The position numbers were made by a program, and so were the translations under genes. From contig NZ_CANMFC010000004.1 of NCBI RefSeq assembly GCF_947497025.1, positions 310,001 to 374,000 on the forward strand: 64,000 bases of DNA, written 5' to 3'. The stretch comes from an uncultured Kushneria sp. (lineage in GTDB: Bacteria; Pseudomonadota; Gammaproteobacteria; Pseudomonadales; Halomonadaceae). Shown piece by piece: positions 63,985 through 64,000 of the stretch. Position 1 is the first letter of the stretch. Each line of letters begins with the position of its first letter. The notes under the pieces were generated by a model. It worked only from the letters and a program-made list of their open reading frames with translations. It searched no databases and was not told where the DNA came from.

Positions 63985-64000
63985 TTCTGGCCGACCATCC

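Overview
The window comes from a GC-rich gammaproteobacterium, most likely a member of the Halomonadaceae (Halomonas/Kushneria-like). This rests on the gene content and order of the chromosomal half (miaB-phoH-ybeY-corC-lnt, leuS-lptE-holA with ybeL, a DUF1820 gene, a YgiM-like SH3 gene, sulfate transport cys genes) and on the style of the prophage. The species assignment is inference. No tRNA, rRNA, CRISPR array or insertion sequence was seen.

Positions 1 to about 31.8 kb are most of a lambda-like, HK97-fold siphovirus prophage whose left end lies outside the window. Reading leftward on the minus strand from the immunity region: cro-like gene, an O-like replication gene with an internal iteron origin, a P-like helicase loader, a BRO antirepressor, small early genes, a VRR-NUC nuclease, and an unrecognised protein in the position of a late antiterminator. 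Then come a promoter and terminator, the lysis genes (GH24 endolysin, holin-like proteins, spanin), HNH nuclease, terminase, portal, protease, capsid, head-tail joining, tail tube, a frameshifting tail chaperone pair, tape measure, and tail-tip genes ending in a truncated TipJ. A small plus-strand gene (moron) sits between the tape measure and tail-tip genes.

The plus strand from 22.9 to 30.6 kb carries the CI repressor and an early/accessory operon: a LuxR-type HTH protein, several small proteins, a secreted YadA-like coiled-coil protein, an HNH homing-type endonuclease, an RdgC fused to an FtsK-gamma-like DNA-binding domain, a cytosine methyltransferase-like protein, more small proteins including a recent duplicate pair, and an AlpA-like excisionase. 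The tyrosine integrase (minus strand) closes the prophage next to trpE.

From 32 kb the sequence is chromosomal. trpE is preceded by a leader peptide with two Trp codons, and gph lies upstream of it. An ndh gene and a 2-ketogluconate cluster (ptxS-like regulator, kguE-like, kguD-like) separate gph from rpe. Then follow ggt, a sulfate ABC transporter (sbp-cysT-cysW-cysA), tpm, the YgiM-like gene, DUF1820, miaB-phoH-ybeY-corC-lnt-ydcF, an MHS transporter, ybeL, leuS-lptE-holA, a DUF5924/DUF2914 membrane protein, a SlyA/MarR regulator and a universal stress protein.

The most notable items are the RdgC-FtsK-gamma fusion, the lambda-type GGGAAAG frameshift site in the tail chaperone genes, the iteron origin, the late promoter/terminator module beside an unknown protein, the phage-borne YadA-like anchor, two nested-hairpin RNA candidates, and the trp leader peptide.
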